Source of the DNA: Uloborus plumipes
Taxonomy: Eukaryota; Arthropoda; Arachnida; Araneae; Uloboridae
Reading direction: 5' to 3'
DNA: 64,000 nt
NCBI GenBank assembly: GCA_038373865.1
Contig: JAXGGA010004520.1
Span: 23,418 to 87,417, forward strand
Of this stretch, positions 1-10,113 are shown piece after piece. The first letter of the stretch is position 1; every line of letters starts with the position of its first letter. The position numbers and the translations under genes were made by a program. The notes below the pieces were generated by a model. The model was not told where the DNA came from, searched no databases, and saw only the letters and a program-made list of their open reading frames with translations.

Positions 1-58
1 AAGAGTGTGTAAATATTTTTTTTTTAATGTGAGAAGGAAGGCTTTAACAGCCGGTGTC

Positions 59-280
59 AATACTACTAAAACATTCCAGGTTGTTGTCTCGTGGTCTGAG
101 TGTAGCGATTCTTCGAGATCTGTATCAGTTGCTAAGATCTGTATCAGTGGCTGAGCAGACACTTCCCTAGAAGCTTCGTCAACGCCGACACTGAAGATGA
201 CCACCACAGTTGCGGTCGAAACGTTAAGAGTCACTACAGTCAGAGCACGGCACAACAGCCCGGAATGCTTTAGTAGTATT
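59..280. mobile_element. MITE with about 50-bp terminal inverted repeats
   Basis: The two ends are inverted copies: TACTACTAAAACATTCCAGG at 61-80 matches, in reverse complement, the block at 259-278 (18 of 20 bases). Weaker pairing continues inward for about 30 more bases (TTGTTGTCTCGTGGTCTGA against its mate near 240-258). The body is short, GC-richer than its surroundings and has no ORF. This is the architecture of a non-autonomous DNA transposon. I cannot see a clear target-site duplication, so the superfamily stays open. Confidence 0.7.
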
Positions 281-1139
281 TTTTCTTTACTTCAACTAAA
301 ATTTAATAATATCTATATAACTTTGTTATTGAAAAAATGTTACGTTTGTTTTAAAATATAAATGTTTAGCAATATACAGCATAGAATTAATTAAAATGCA
401 TATGTTTGCGCTTCGCGTAAAACATACAGTGAAAGAAGAACTAATATGTATCTAAGTCGGCAAATAATACTCCAAAAGAGCTTTGCGCACTGACAATTTT
501 GTGCGAAACCGGGAGGCTCATTGCATCTTGAAGCATCATGAATGCAGACTTGCACGAAAGACTTTTACTGAAAGAATTCATACACCAATACGAGTCTTCT
601 TTTCCCGAACTCACACGATAACAAGTTGCATTGATCGATCTCATCTTTTTTTTATCAACGAATCTTTCCCGGAGCAAGGAAAAAATAAATCAATCAAAAT
701 AACATATGGGCCATTAGGCCCCGATACAAGCAACATCTGAGCGCAATCTACAGCAAATACATCTTTCAGCAACGGATGGTAGAGGACATTAAGGTAAAAT
801 GTATCAACAATCATCAATAAGAAAACTCTTTTCTAGCACTCTATGTGCTAAACCTACTCCAGATAAACTACCTTTCTCGTTCTTAATAGGGAATATTCTT
901 CCGGACAAGGAAAAGGACAGAAAGTCTGAGAGGACTGTCTCGGAAACAAAGTTGACGGATATTTTTCATTTACAATGAACGAGAAACCCAACAGGCCCGT
1001 CATTTAGGAGGTCAGGAGGGATTTGAAAAAGTAATGCATTTGCAAGTTTGTGACAGTGCTTTTTTTAATACATATATACAATTCGTATCGAAGTTAAACC
1101 TCCCACCCCCCCTCCACCGAAAAATTCGAAATTACCTGG
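281..1139. other. AT-rich stretch without recognised features
   Basis: I see no repeat ends, exon-like ORF or RNA gene here. Two short overlapping ORFs on opposite strands between 441 and 740 have no recognisable motif and look fortuitous. Confidence 0.5.
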
Positions 1140-1330
1140 CTGGCTCGTTTTTAGCTCTTGAAGATATTTTTACATTCAATATCCTTTTTAGCTACAACTA
1201 AAATGTATGCGTTATGTTACTAACTTTTTGAAGATATTGCATACGCTCTAGTATCGATTTTTACCTATCTTTCGGATTATCTGCGGTTATCGTGCCACCC
1301 TATTCCGCAGATTAATCGGGAGTTTACTGT
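1140..1330 (-). mobile_element. pogo/Tigger-like element fragment, terminal 190 bp
   Basis: Read on the minus strand, this starts with CAGTAAACTCCCGATTAATC next to a TA and continues through GCGGAATAGGGTG and the GCTAAAAA words. The same order, with moderate divergence, occurs on the plus strand from 2191. The terminus (CAGT, then a run ending in GATTATCCG) is the usual style of Tigger/pogo inverted repeats. Only one end is present and no transposase ORF is visible, so this is a truncated copy. Confidence 0.6.
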
Positions 1331-2190
1331 ATCTCTTAAAAACTATTTTGTCGCTAAATTAATTTCAATCTAATTCTACTTCAGGCGAAAGTAATGTAAT
1401 TCTAGATAGATTCAAGCATTTGTCGAAAAACAGTAAGCGTTTGGGGCATAAGTGGCAACAAAAGCATTCGTCATTCAATGACCCAAAATCTTGCTTTATA
1501 GACTTACACCTCTTTTACTCGTAACGGGTCAATTAATCACGTCTAACTTATAAATCATTAATAAGAACTAAAATAGTTTGCCGTGCTCCATTTTAAAATG
1601 AAAACCGGTCGTCAACTGTTCGAAATAAAAGTAAAAGCTCCTATTGCTTGTGCCCGTTTCTTTTAACGAGGAACAATCCAGATCCGATTCGTTTGTGAAG
1701 TGCTCCGTCACAGACATAAAAAACTTCGATTCCACTTTTTAGCTCTTCTTGCAGGCGCCAAACTACAAAGTGGAGAACAATGACATAAACACTGCACACG
1801 TTTCAACAGCACTCCTGTGAGTCACTCGCTACACACACACAGACAGAAATTATGAAAACTTAATTGAAAAATGTACAAACGAGTGTTTGGGAAAAAAATT
1901 AGCGGGGGAAATAAACATTAATTTTATTCTTTATACATTTGTTTTATTTATTCATATTATTTTTATTTATTTTTTTTTTTTTCAATTTATTTATGCATCA
2001 GTAGTACAGCCAGAATTTCCGTCTGTTTGGAATGTGCTCATAACATTCCTTACATGCACATAACTTGTCATATTTGGGCTGGCAATGTGTGTTAAAATCA
2101 TATGTGAAGGGTTTAACCATGCAAACCTCAGCCATTGCACCACTGATGTGTATCTTTTTATTCCTCTTTCTTTTTATAATAATACACAAA
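1331..2190. other. spacer between two facing Tigger-like ends
   Basis: This AT-rich stretch separates two terminal fragments of the same family that point their outer ends at each other. It contains homopolymer T runs near 1970-1982 but no ORF or repeat structure that I can support. Confidence 0.4.
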
Positions 2191-2390
2191 CAGTAAACTC
2201 CCGATTATCCGCGGAATAGGGTGACACAATAACCGTAGATAAGCGAAAACCGCAGATAATCCGAAAAATTGGGTAAAACGAAACTAGCTTATTCATAGCT
2301 AAAGAAGTCAATAAAACACACATTTAAATTATAGCTAAAAATAACACTGAAAGTAAAAATTATCTTTAAAAGCTAAAAACGCCCAATAAC
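2191..2390 (+). mobile_element. pogo/Tigger-like element fragment, second copy
   Basis: It begins CAGTAAACTCCCGATTATCC and matches the minus-strand fragment at 1140-1330 over about 190 bp, with extra repeats of the CCGCAGATAATCCG word. Its outer end faces the outer end of the other copy. No opposite terminus or transposase remains. The immediate flank lacks the expected TA, which fits an old copy. Confidence 0.6.
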
Positions 2391-2439
2391 ACACTCTCAT
2401 TATTCCACATTCGAATATCTTATTACTTAAAATAAAATT

Positions 2440-2565
2440 CTTTACCCAAAATGTGTGATGTCACACTTCTTGTCACTGCCTCCCTCCCCCTTGTCATAAA
2501 GTGTCACACTTCAACGAATCCCCTTTCCTCTCAAAGCGTGACATTATTAGTGAACACACTCGTTT
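2440..2565 (-). mobile_element. Harbinger-like MITE fragment
   Basis: The reverse complement shares the blocks ATGTCACGCTTTGA, TGTGACA and GACAAGGGGGAGGGAG with the fuller element at 3001-3276. It lacks a matching second terminus, so I read it as a decayed partial copy in the opposite orientation. Confidence 0.5.
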
Positions 2566-3000
2566 AATTCAAGGCAAGTACTAATCACACCACCCAGCTC
2601 TGGCCTTTTCTGACGAGCCTAATGAATTTTGAAGAGTTCTCGCGAAAACAAGCGTATTTACCACTTATAAATACTCTGACGGAAAATTAACATCACAATT
2701 CAGAGTCATGCGGAAAAAAAAAAGTTTTAGACCAATTGGAAAATTGTTTTTGACGGCTAAATGAGGCAATGCCCTCGACTGCGTCTGAAGGTCAAAGTTG
2801 TAGACGAGGTACCTGTCGATTCCAGGGTGAAAAACAAAAACTGATAAATTAATCATCAGTAGCTCTTAATGCGGGGTTTCATACACTCTAATGAGGATTT
2901 ATTTGTGTGGCCATTCGATGCTTTCTTTTACAATCTCATATTCAAAGCTAAACCGAGGGAAAGTATAGCATTTTTATAGAACCTCATGCTTACGAATTAA

Positions 3001-3276
3001 GGGATCGTCTACAAATGATGTCACGCTTTGAAGGTGAAGGGTTTGAGGAGGAGTTCGCGAAATTGTGACAGTTTGTGACAAGGGGGAGGGAGAAAATGTG
3101 ACACAACATATTTTGGTGAAACTAAAAACCTTTCAGGGCAATATGTGTTTATAAAATATAGTGTCACTTACGATAAGGGAAGGGAAGGGGGCATGGTGAA
3201 ATGTGACACTTTTACAAACGAAAGGACGGGGTCATGTATGTCGCGAAAACGTGTAACGTTATTTATGGACAGTCCC
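3001..3276 (+). mobile_element. PIF/Harbinger-like MITE with TAA target duplication
   Basis: The left end GGGATCGTCTACAAATGATG and the right end (reverse complement GGGACTGTCCATAAATAACG) form an imperfect inverted repeat of about 25 bp. A TAA trinucleotide lies directly on each side (2998-3000 and 3277-3279), which matches the 3-bp T-A-rich target duplication of PIF/Harbinger elements. The body repeats TGTGACA words and G-rich tracts and carries no ORF. A related fragment lies at 2440-2565. Confidence 0.65.
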
Positions 3277-3804
3277 TAAGTAAATTTTACTCTAAGCAGT
3301 TCCCGTTCTTTTAAAATCAAAAAGTATGATTTCTGAACCTGATTTTTTCCCCTTTTCTTTGCAAAGCTTGTATTGATAGAAAAATCAGCAAAATACAACA
3401 TTTGGAATACTTCGCATGCCGAAACTGTAAACCTAAATTATAAAAATATTTATCTCACTAAAACAAAGCCAACTGAATGAAGAAACACTTTAATATTTGG
3501 TATGCAATATATATATCGAAAATGTCATTGGTACTTTCGATTTATAATTTGATCTACCTTTTTAAGTATAATTCAATGGCAAACAAGAGTCATAAAAATA
3601 TTGGGACTCTTTTGAAAAAAAAAACTCAATAAATATCTAGCGCATCAATAGAAATATAATACACAACCTGTTTTTTTTTATAGTATTATTTTAACATAAA
3701 AATTTCTGCAGAAAAGATGCTCGTTGTAAAAAATGCCCAGAAAAAATATTTTTGTAGATGTGCAAAATCTGGTAATAAGGCATTGGGAAAAAAATGAAAA
3801 ATGA
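3277..3804. other. AT-rich stretch before the Tc1 pseudogene
   Basis: No supported feature. The missing N-terminus of the adjacent Tc1 transposase may lie in the last 100 bases, but I cannot read it. Confidence 0.4.
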
Positions 3805-4195
3805 ATTCGCTGTATTAGACAAATCTTGAATTTGAGTAACTCACCTGCTTTTAACATTATTCACTGGTTCAAGGAAACTCATGAAATAAAGTACAGATCA
3901 GGGCTCTCACAAAGATTCAATGAAAATGAAGAGCGGCTGATTATGAAACTAACTTACATTAATCTAAAACTATTGCAATATTATCGACGCTGCAAAAGAT
4001 AAACGTAGGTTCGAAAAATCATTAAATGTTGAAACTATCAGAAATGCTTCAGGCAAGTAGAAGTATCATGGCAGATTACCTCAAAGACTGCGCTATAAGA
4101 ATAAAGGAAATCGACAACCTAGCCAGGCATTGACTACAAAGCACATAAAATAGGCAAACGAGCTTTAACAAAATGCAATATTTGTTGATGAAAAC
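3805..4195 (+). pseudogene. Tc1/mariner transposase pseudogene, DNA-binding half up to first catalytic Asp
   Basis: Two frames give a continuous Tc1-type reading. From 3805 to about 3990 the translation runs through IRQILNLSNSPAFNIIHWFK, then KYRSGLSQRFNENEERLI, which fits the two helix-turn-helix regions and the linker. From 3992 it resumes in the next frame with SLNVETIRNASGK, then KYHGRLPQRLRYKNKGNRQ, then KHIK and finally AIFVDENKYSI, where the D of VDENKY lies at the first Asp of the DDE triad. The copy has one frameshift near 3990 and three in-frame stops (after ASGK, KHIK and NEL). Homology stops near 4195, so the other catalytic residues are missing. It is a dead fragment; no TIRs are seen around it. 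Confidence 0.8.
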
Positions 4196-4420
4196 AAATA
4201 TAGCATCGGCATCCACCTCGACTTCGCCGCCTATGACAGATCTTGCAAGCCGCCTTCGGTGTACACCACCTTCGACGTTGTACTTCGGGGGCGTCGCTCC
4301 TTTGCTGCTTATAGCGGATAGAGCAAGAAACCGCTATCAAGAAACGAAACAAGCTACTTTATCGCAGCAGACATATTTGAAGCATCGTTCAGCCTCAAAA
4401 AAGCGAACGTGTCACTAAAC
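4196..4420 (+). other. GC-richer open segment fused to the Tc1 fragment
   Basis: Base composition changes abruptly at the end of the Tc1 homology. About 150 bp become rich in TCG and GCC words. Long reading frames run on both strands (for example through SPPMTDLASRLRCTPPS on plus). I recognise no protein. It could be a piece of another gene or element joined to the Tc1 remnant, or chance. Confidence 0.25.
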
Positions 4421-5910
4421 TAGGATCGAGTGTTTTATGTTTAATATGAGCCGTAAAACGTAAGCTGGCGATTTTAAAACCCTATTTAGTTTTTTCTTAA
4501 ATCAAATATGTTTATGGTCTCAACTACTAAGAGAAACAATTTTTTCTGCTAGTTTTCAATATCCATGATTTGAAAGAAAACAAAATTTTTTTTCACAGTA
4601 GTCTTTACAAACGTCCGGACTCTTGATTGAAATAAAGAAAAAAAAAACTAAGTGACAGATTAACGATCACAAGTCCGTTATTCCAATTCTAATTCGTGTA
4701 TTTATTTATTTATTTTTTCCTCGAAAGAAATCCAAGAGATTCTCCAAAGAGATAAAAGAAACTAGAAAGATTCGACAGTGTCGAAAAGGAGTTTTGGTCA
4801 GCACCCTTGTAAGAGAATAATAATCCCAATAGATTTGAGAAAAATGTGAAGCTGCTCCTTTCGCAACATGTAAGAAATCAAACACATTTCTTCACTTAGA
4901 ATAACACAAAAGAAATAAAAATATTTTATTTCTTTTGCAAAAGGCTGCGCTTAAAGAGCTACAGCCAAATGATGGAAAGATATGATCTAAATAAATAAAA
5001 TGTGGCACGACATGTTCAGAAACAAAGTATACAAGCTCAAAACTATTTTCATTTATAGAACAAGAACTATTTTAAAGCTTTTATTCGTTTCTTTTGAACA
5101 AACTGTAGCACGAGTTCTAAAAAATTTTACAGAAAGAAAAACGTTTACGGTTTAACTTAGAAATGATTATATAATTTTATTTTAACTCCCTTATTCTTTC
5201 AACAAGCAATCAATCAACCACTTCACCTAGAAATATTTTCTATAATTAGTAAATTTTAATCTGTATTACATTGAATTCAGTAGAATTAAATAACATCAGC
5301 AAATAGCGATTATTTATTTATTAATTTATTACCTCGCTTACCCCTTATTAGTCTATAAATTACCACACAAATTCCATTGAAGATACCAATAAGTAAATAT
5401 CTACACACTGAACGGAGCAATTATGTTATTGCACGTGAATTTAGCAAGCATCTTGCTAAAATGCACCACTAAGAAAAATGTCTCAACGTTGACGAAGAAA
5501 GTACGTAGTTTTAAATGTATAATTTCTTTTCTACCACATTCATTTTATTCCCGTATTGTCTTCGTAAACATGAACGGAAAACATTTTTTCTGGTTCAGGC
5601 AGAGAATCGCTATTTCCAAGATCGAGTGTTTTATGAAGGACTTGCATTTATTCTTTCATTTAGCACCACTATCAATGAATTGCTATTACCATTTGAAAAT
5701 TTTCACAATCAGTTTCCCACCAGTGGAAGTACCTGAGCACTTGAGTTGCAAAATAACACAAAAAGTTAAGTAAGAATGCCTGAGTCAATGAACATTCAAG
5801 AGACCTGGCACGCATGTCAAGAGATTGATACATCTCATGAACGCTGAAACTTTTCTGAATCTTCAAAATCCACCGACTTGAAGTCGTAAAAGACCAAGGC
5901 GAAACCAGTA
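4421..5910. other. AT-rich stretch without recognised features
   Basis: Contains short overlapping ORFs at 5423-5773 and 5672-6007 on opposite strands, none with a motif, biased composition or splice context that would support a gene. Confidence 0.5.
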
Positions 5911-6158
5911 CTGCCGTGCTAAGCACAAAAATAGAATCTGCACTTTTTAACAAAATTGAGTTATTGCCACCTGGTGGCTCTTTGTGACGTATTTTACAAA
6001 AATACAAAATTATATGGTCATTTGAGAACGGGAGATATTTTTAAAAAAAATCTAAAAAAGTTTCATCTGAATCAAATACATGGTGGCGCAAAACGTTAAA
6101 GAGTTTTATCTCAGTTTGAGCTCAATTGCAGATACCACTTTTGCGCTTAGCACGGCAG
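5911..6158. mobile_element. 248-bp MITE with 4-bp AGTA duplication
   Basis: The left terminus CTGCCGTGCTAAGCACAAAA matches the right terminus in reverse complement (19 of 20 bases). AGTA lies on both sides (5907-5910 and 6159-6162). The centre holds the short palindrome GCCACCTGGTGGC. There is no coding capacity. A perfect 4-bp duplication is not typical of the TA, TTAA or 8-bp families seen elsewhere in this window, so I leave the superfamily open. Confidence 0.7.
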
Positions 6159-6457
6159 AGTACGTTAAATGGAGGACAAGAGTTCAAAAACTGAATAAGA
6201 AAACAATTTAAAAGGATTATACTTACAAGAAACTGATCATTAAATAGTTAAGGAATTTAGCCTTTACTGTAAGACATCATTTTTACACGAAGACATATTA
6301 TACTTGAATTCCCCCGCCGTAGAAAAAAAAAGACTGATTTGCAACACATCTCTCCAATTACCTGGTAACAGAAGACAAAATGTGAGAAGACTATGGTCAA
6401 GCAACGTCGTCTGCTCCGAACGTGACTGATATTCACAAATCTGAGTGAAATCGTACA

Positions 6458-6510
6458 ATGTCAAGAAGGAAACAATCAGAAAGAAAGGAAATTCCACCCA
6501 CACCAGCTGT
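6458..6510 (+). CDS. candidate first coding exon starting MSRRKQ
   Basis: An ATG in the context ACAATGT opens a frame beginning MSRRKQSERKEIPPTPAVCG. The first six residues equal the N-terminal motif by which SALL, BCL11 and FOG zinc-finger repressors bind the RBBP4 subunit of NuRD. In those families the motif sits on a very short first exon followed by a long intron. The usual Lys-Pro after the motif is replaced by Glu-Arg-Lys here. Possible donor sites are weak (GTTTGT at 6509, GTATAA near 6540). No zinc finger is seen downstream in this window. The frame later runs into a repeat, so the open length itself means nothing. It may still be chance. Confidence 0.25.
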
Positions 6511-6637
6511 TTGTGGTCAGGGTGGAGTCTTCGTGTTATGTATAATGCGTGACGACAATTACTTCGCACGTAGCAAGCATTTTAAATGCAAAGAAAGAAA
6601 TTTTCTAGAAAATCAGCTTCAACATAAAATAGCATGT

Positions 6638-6860
6638 TTCGCTCACCCACGATGTCAGGTCACAGTGACCTCCCAAAAATCTCCTTGGTCGACAATTTTT
6701 CTGGCGATTCGGCAAATTGGAAAATAGTATTACAAAAGTGCTATGTTTATTTTAAAAAAAATTGTAACAATGCTTTGGCTATATTTTATCATTCAAAAAA
6801 TTTGGAGTGTCTTTCGGCAAACTCCACTCCCAAAGTTTTAGTTTGGGGCATCTCTGCGTC
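6638..6860 (+). mobile_element. interspersed TTCGGCAAA repeat, copy A
   Basis: It shares an ordered series of blocks with 24705-24955: AGGTCAC followed by ACCTC, CAAAAAT, ATTCGGCAAATT, then AATTGTAA, ATTTTATCATTC, TTTCGGCAAA, and a terminus of type GGGGCATCTCTG. Divergence is moderate to high. It has no ORF of its own; reading frames that cross it are accidental. Confidence 0.6.
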
Positions 6861-7203
6861 CTATTTGTCTATTAAGCTATTGGTTTATTTTTAACTCATA
6901 AGTATAAAGGTTCTTCCGGGAAAATTTCGATAGCACACAAATTTCTCTTTGATGGCCCATGCTGGTGAAATCACGTGTAATACTTTGTTTTGCATTCACG
7001 AACACTGGCTTACGTAAGGGTTGGCGGGAGTGACGCTCCAAGATTATTTCAAAATAATGTTATGATTTTTAAGTGAAAAATTTTAACTATTGTTTCGTAG
7101 AAAAATACTGACCAGGGAACAGCATAACTAGTGTAATAATGAAAAAAGCTTAAATCTGTACATCGAAAGAGCATCTCGAGACATATTTATGACGCATAAA
7201 TTA

Positions 7204-7443
7204 TTTGCCCTCGTCCACCCGTTATCGAGATAAAAAATCTAAAAATCTAGCGAAATTTTAAGGAAAGTGTCAAACTATCCGTCTTTGCGAGAAATTGACA
7301 TTGCAACTTTCCCGTCCCATATACAAATCGTGTAAGTTATCTTTCATTATTCACTGAAACTTTTGCTAAATTTGGCGAATTTTCCTAACCAGTTCGGCAG
7401 ACTTTAACACACAATATTTCGATAACGGGGCCTCTAGGGCAAA
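7204..7443. mobile_element. 240-bp MITE with imperfect terminal inverted repeats
   Basis: TTTGCCCTCGTCCACCCGTT at the left and the reverse complement of the right end (TTTGCCCTAGAGGCCCCGTT) pair with few mismatches, and pairing continues into ATCGARATA. The interior is non-coding. The target duplication is not clear. Confidence 0.5.
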
Positions 7444-7804
7444 AATATATACGTCCGGAAACATTTTTGACAACGCTCTGTCGATTGCTACTTATTTTAT
7501 AAAAAAAATCATTTTTGGCTATCACATGGCTTTGGCTTCCTGGTTAAAAAAAAGCTAGAAGAGAAACATAAACAATCCGTAAAGCTTTAAAAAGAATTTT
7601 GTATAAATGGCGCATTTTCTGATTCAGTTTAAAACTTTTAAATACCAGTGGCATCTGGAAGGGGTGAGGGTCGTCTTTTCGCCCCCGGATGATCCCTCTT
7701 TTTTCGTGAAGGATGTGGAAAGTTAATTCTTGATAGGAAAAGAAATGCCTACTTCAAAACATTTTTTAAATAGTATACAACGTGTTATCTATTTTAATTT
7801 AAAA

Positions 7805-9494
7805 ACTAGCGGTACCCGCACGGCTTTGCCCGTGGTATAAAATAAAAATTTCATTTGTAAAATAATTGATATAGCAGAAGAAATGCTCTATTTTAGTTGT
7901 AATTCAACTATAATTCCTTCAAAGTATGATATAAAAATCTGGTATGGACCCCACGCTACTTAATTTTTATGTGTAAATTTCTTAGTAGATGCCGTAAGTG
8001 CTAAAATAGTGCTTGGAGTGAGCAAGATAACAGTTCAAACATTTATATCTCTAGCTTGCCGCGAAACAATGCAAAAAAAAAAAATGTTTCACAATGATTA
8101 ATCTCCTAAATATCGCCGATTTTAACATCATTCAGTGGATTTTTCGCAAAATATCGCCAATAGCGCCAAATTGAGTCCAAATATAAAAAGAAAGCAATTT
8201 TTTCGCCAACTTGGTGATATGTCGCCAAATTGGCGGCAAATGCTTGACGACCAAAAGCTTGGCGATATATTGCCAAGTGGTCGGGCCAATTCATATCACT
8301 TTTGTCTGCATTGAAATGAACACTGATTTACTCCATAAAAGGGGTAAAACACCCCCTTGGAACATTCGAATGCAACCCCAAGGGAAGATGTACAAAAATA
8401 AGCCAAAAGAGAAAATAAGAACAATTTTGTTGCTCACAGAAACCAACAGAAGTCTTACCAAAGTTTAAAAGAAGAAGAAAGTTTTATTTCCTAGCTTTAA
8501 AAACAAAACGAACGATGCAATAACGCAATTCATACGATATTTGGTTAATCTGTGCTTTAGGTACCCTTTTCTCGCTAAATGGGCGATAGGCGCACCAAGC
8601 GTGGTAACCCTGGCTATTTTGCGTAGTTTCTCTCGGAGCTTTCACTTCCGCGAGACACGCAAAAACGCGCCAAGTAATGTCCCAAAGCATTTTCACCCGG
8701 AAAAGACAGGGTTGCCAGAGAATTGAAACAAATAAATACTACGCCTCCTCTAAAAAAAATATTACAAAGTAATACTGTTTCCAAACGTCGCCAAAATCAA
8801 TGTTGCCAAAATGCGAAATCTATGAAAATGAAAAAAAAAAAAAAAAAAAATCCGCCAAATCTTTTAATTAAGTCATTAGTATATTGGAAACAGGGTTGCC
8901 GGAAAAATACTACGCTCCTTATTTGGGCCGAAAAAATATTACCGTGGTATCAAAAATACTACGTCTGGCGACGCTGGAAGAAGAACGAAACAAAAATAGG
9001 TATGAACACGTAACCATGGTAACAACATGAAAAGTTGATTTCCGTTGATAAAATAATTCTTTTCATCTTTCTTTTCAAACAAATTTTATTATCGAGCTGA
9101 ACCATTTTAGAATCGTTTGGCTTGCTTTACTGAAGGTAAGCCTTGAATTTCGGGATTCTAAAAACAATTATTACAGCTCTCCTGATAATCGTAGAAACTT
9201 CGAAAAAACTTCATTTTGTGCAGAAAATTTCAAGCTTTCGAATGACATAAGACTTGAAAATGTGTATGAAATATTTCTTCCCTATTTTATCGAATTTCCG
9301 CTAAGAATTCGAATAGAAAAAGAACGAAATGGAATGTTCGAAAAATCGCTTCGAGGTGCAAAACTACATGCTACAAACTAATTTTGTGCCAAGTGGCGTG
9401 AAAATCGACCGAACGGTTTTGGCGCTACGCGCGTAACAGACAGAAAGACAGACCCACCTTCAGCTTTATTATTAGTAGAGATAGAGATAGAGAT
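7805..9494 (+). mobile_element. retroposon (RTE- or SINE-like tail), internally disrupted
   Basis: The start ACTAGCGGTACCCGCACGGC and the tail are of a type common in arthropod genomes. Near the tail come GTGCCAAGTGGCGTGAAAAT, the block GGCGCTACGCGCGT, repeated CAGA words, TTTATTATTAGTAGAG and finally a (GATAGA) microsatellite. A simple-repeat tail after such a 3' block is typical of target-primed retroposons. The 1.7-kb length is inflated by inserted material, including the hAT MITE at 8707-8976 and an oddly CGCCAA-rich stretch at 8105-8285. No reverse transcriptase remains. The class is inferred from memory of similar tails, not proven. Confidence 0.5.
8707..8976. mobile_element. hAT-like MITE inside the retroposon
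   Basis: CAGGGTTGCCAGA at the left pairs with the right end (reverse complement CAGCGTCGCCAGA), a typical hAT terminus. Flanking octamers GGAAAAGA and GAAGAAGA agree at 6 of 8 positions and could be a decayed 8-bp duplication. A second internal terminus, CAGGGTTGCCGGA followed by the same AATACTACGC words, lies at 8892, so two related copies may be nested or fused. Confidence 0.6.
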
Positions 9495-10079
9495 GATAGA
9501 AAACTGCTCCTTCAAATGTTATCTAAGATCGTCAAAAATCACGACATATCAAACATACCATTCCCCAAAGAATACATTTCCTGTCTTTTGCACATAGCAG
9601 CATTGTTGCCCTGAAGTATCACTGCATGATCTTTTTACTGTTCTAAAGAAATAAGTAGTAGTAGTAGTAGTTGGTACTGTTTGATATCAGCAAGCGAGGG
9701 CGTCGGCAGGAATGCAATGGGTTTCAATTTCACCCTCCTCGCTTCTTGGTAATTTTTTAATGATATTTATTTTTTCATTAATTTGTTTAATATTATTTTT
9801 TCATTTGCATTTTTTAAAAACAGTTAACACAAAAAATAAAATGTATTAAAAAATAATAAATAAAAAGATGAATAGAAAAAAAAACTATAAATGATAAAAA
9901 GTAAAAAAAAAAAAAATAGCGGTTGCACCACCCTGCATAAAATTCTGCCAGTGAAAAATGTACTGTTTTCATAATTCATTTACTATGTAATAAAAACTCC
10001 TTATTATTCGTAAAAAAAAAAATAAATAAAACAGAAAAAGATAAATTATGCTCAAACAGAAAATGCTCACAGAGCACGC

Positions 10080-10113
<34 letters not shown>

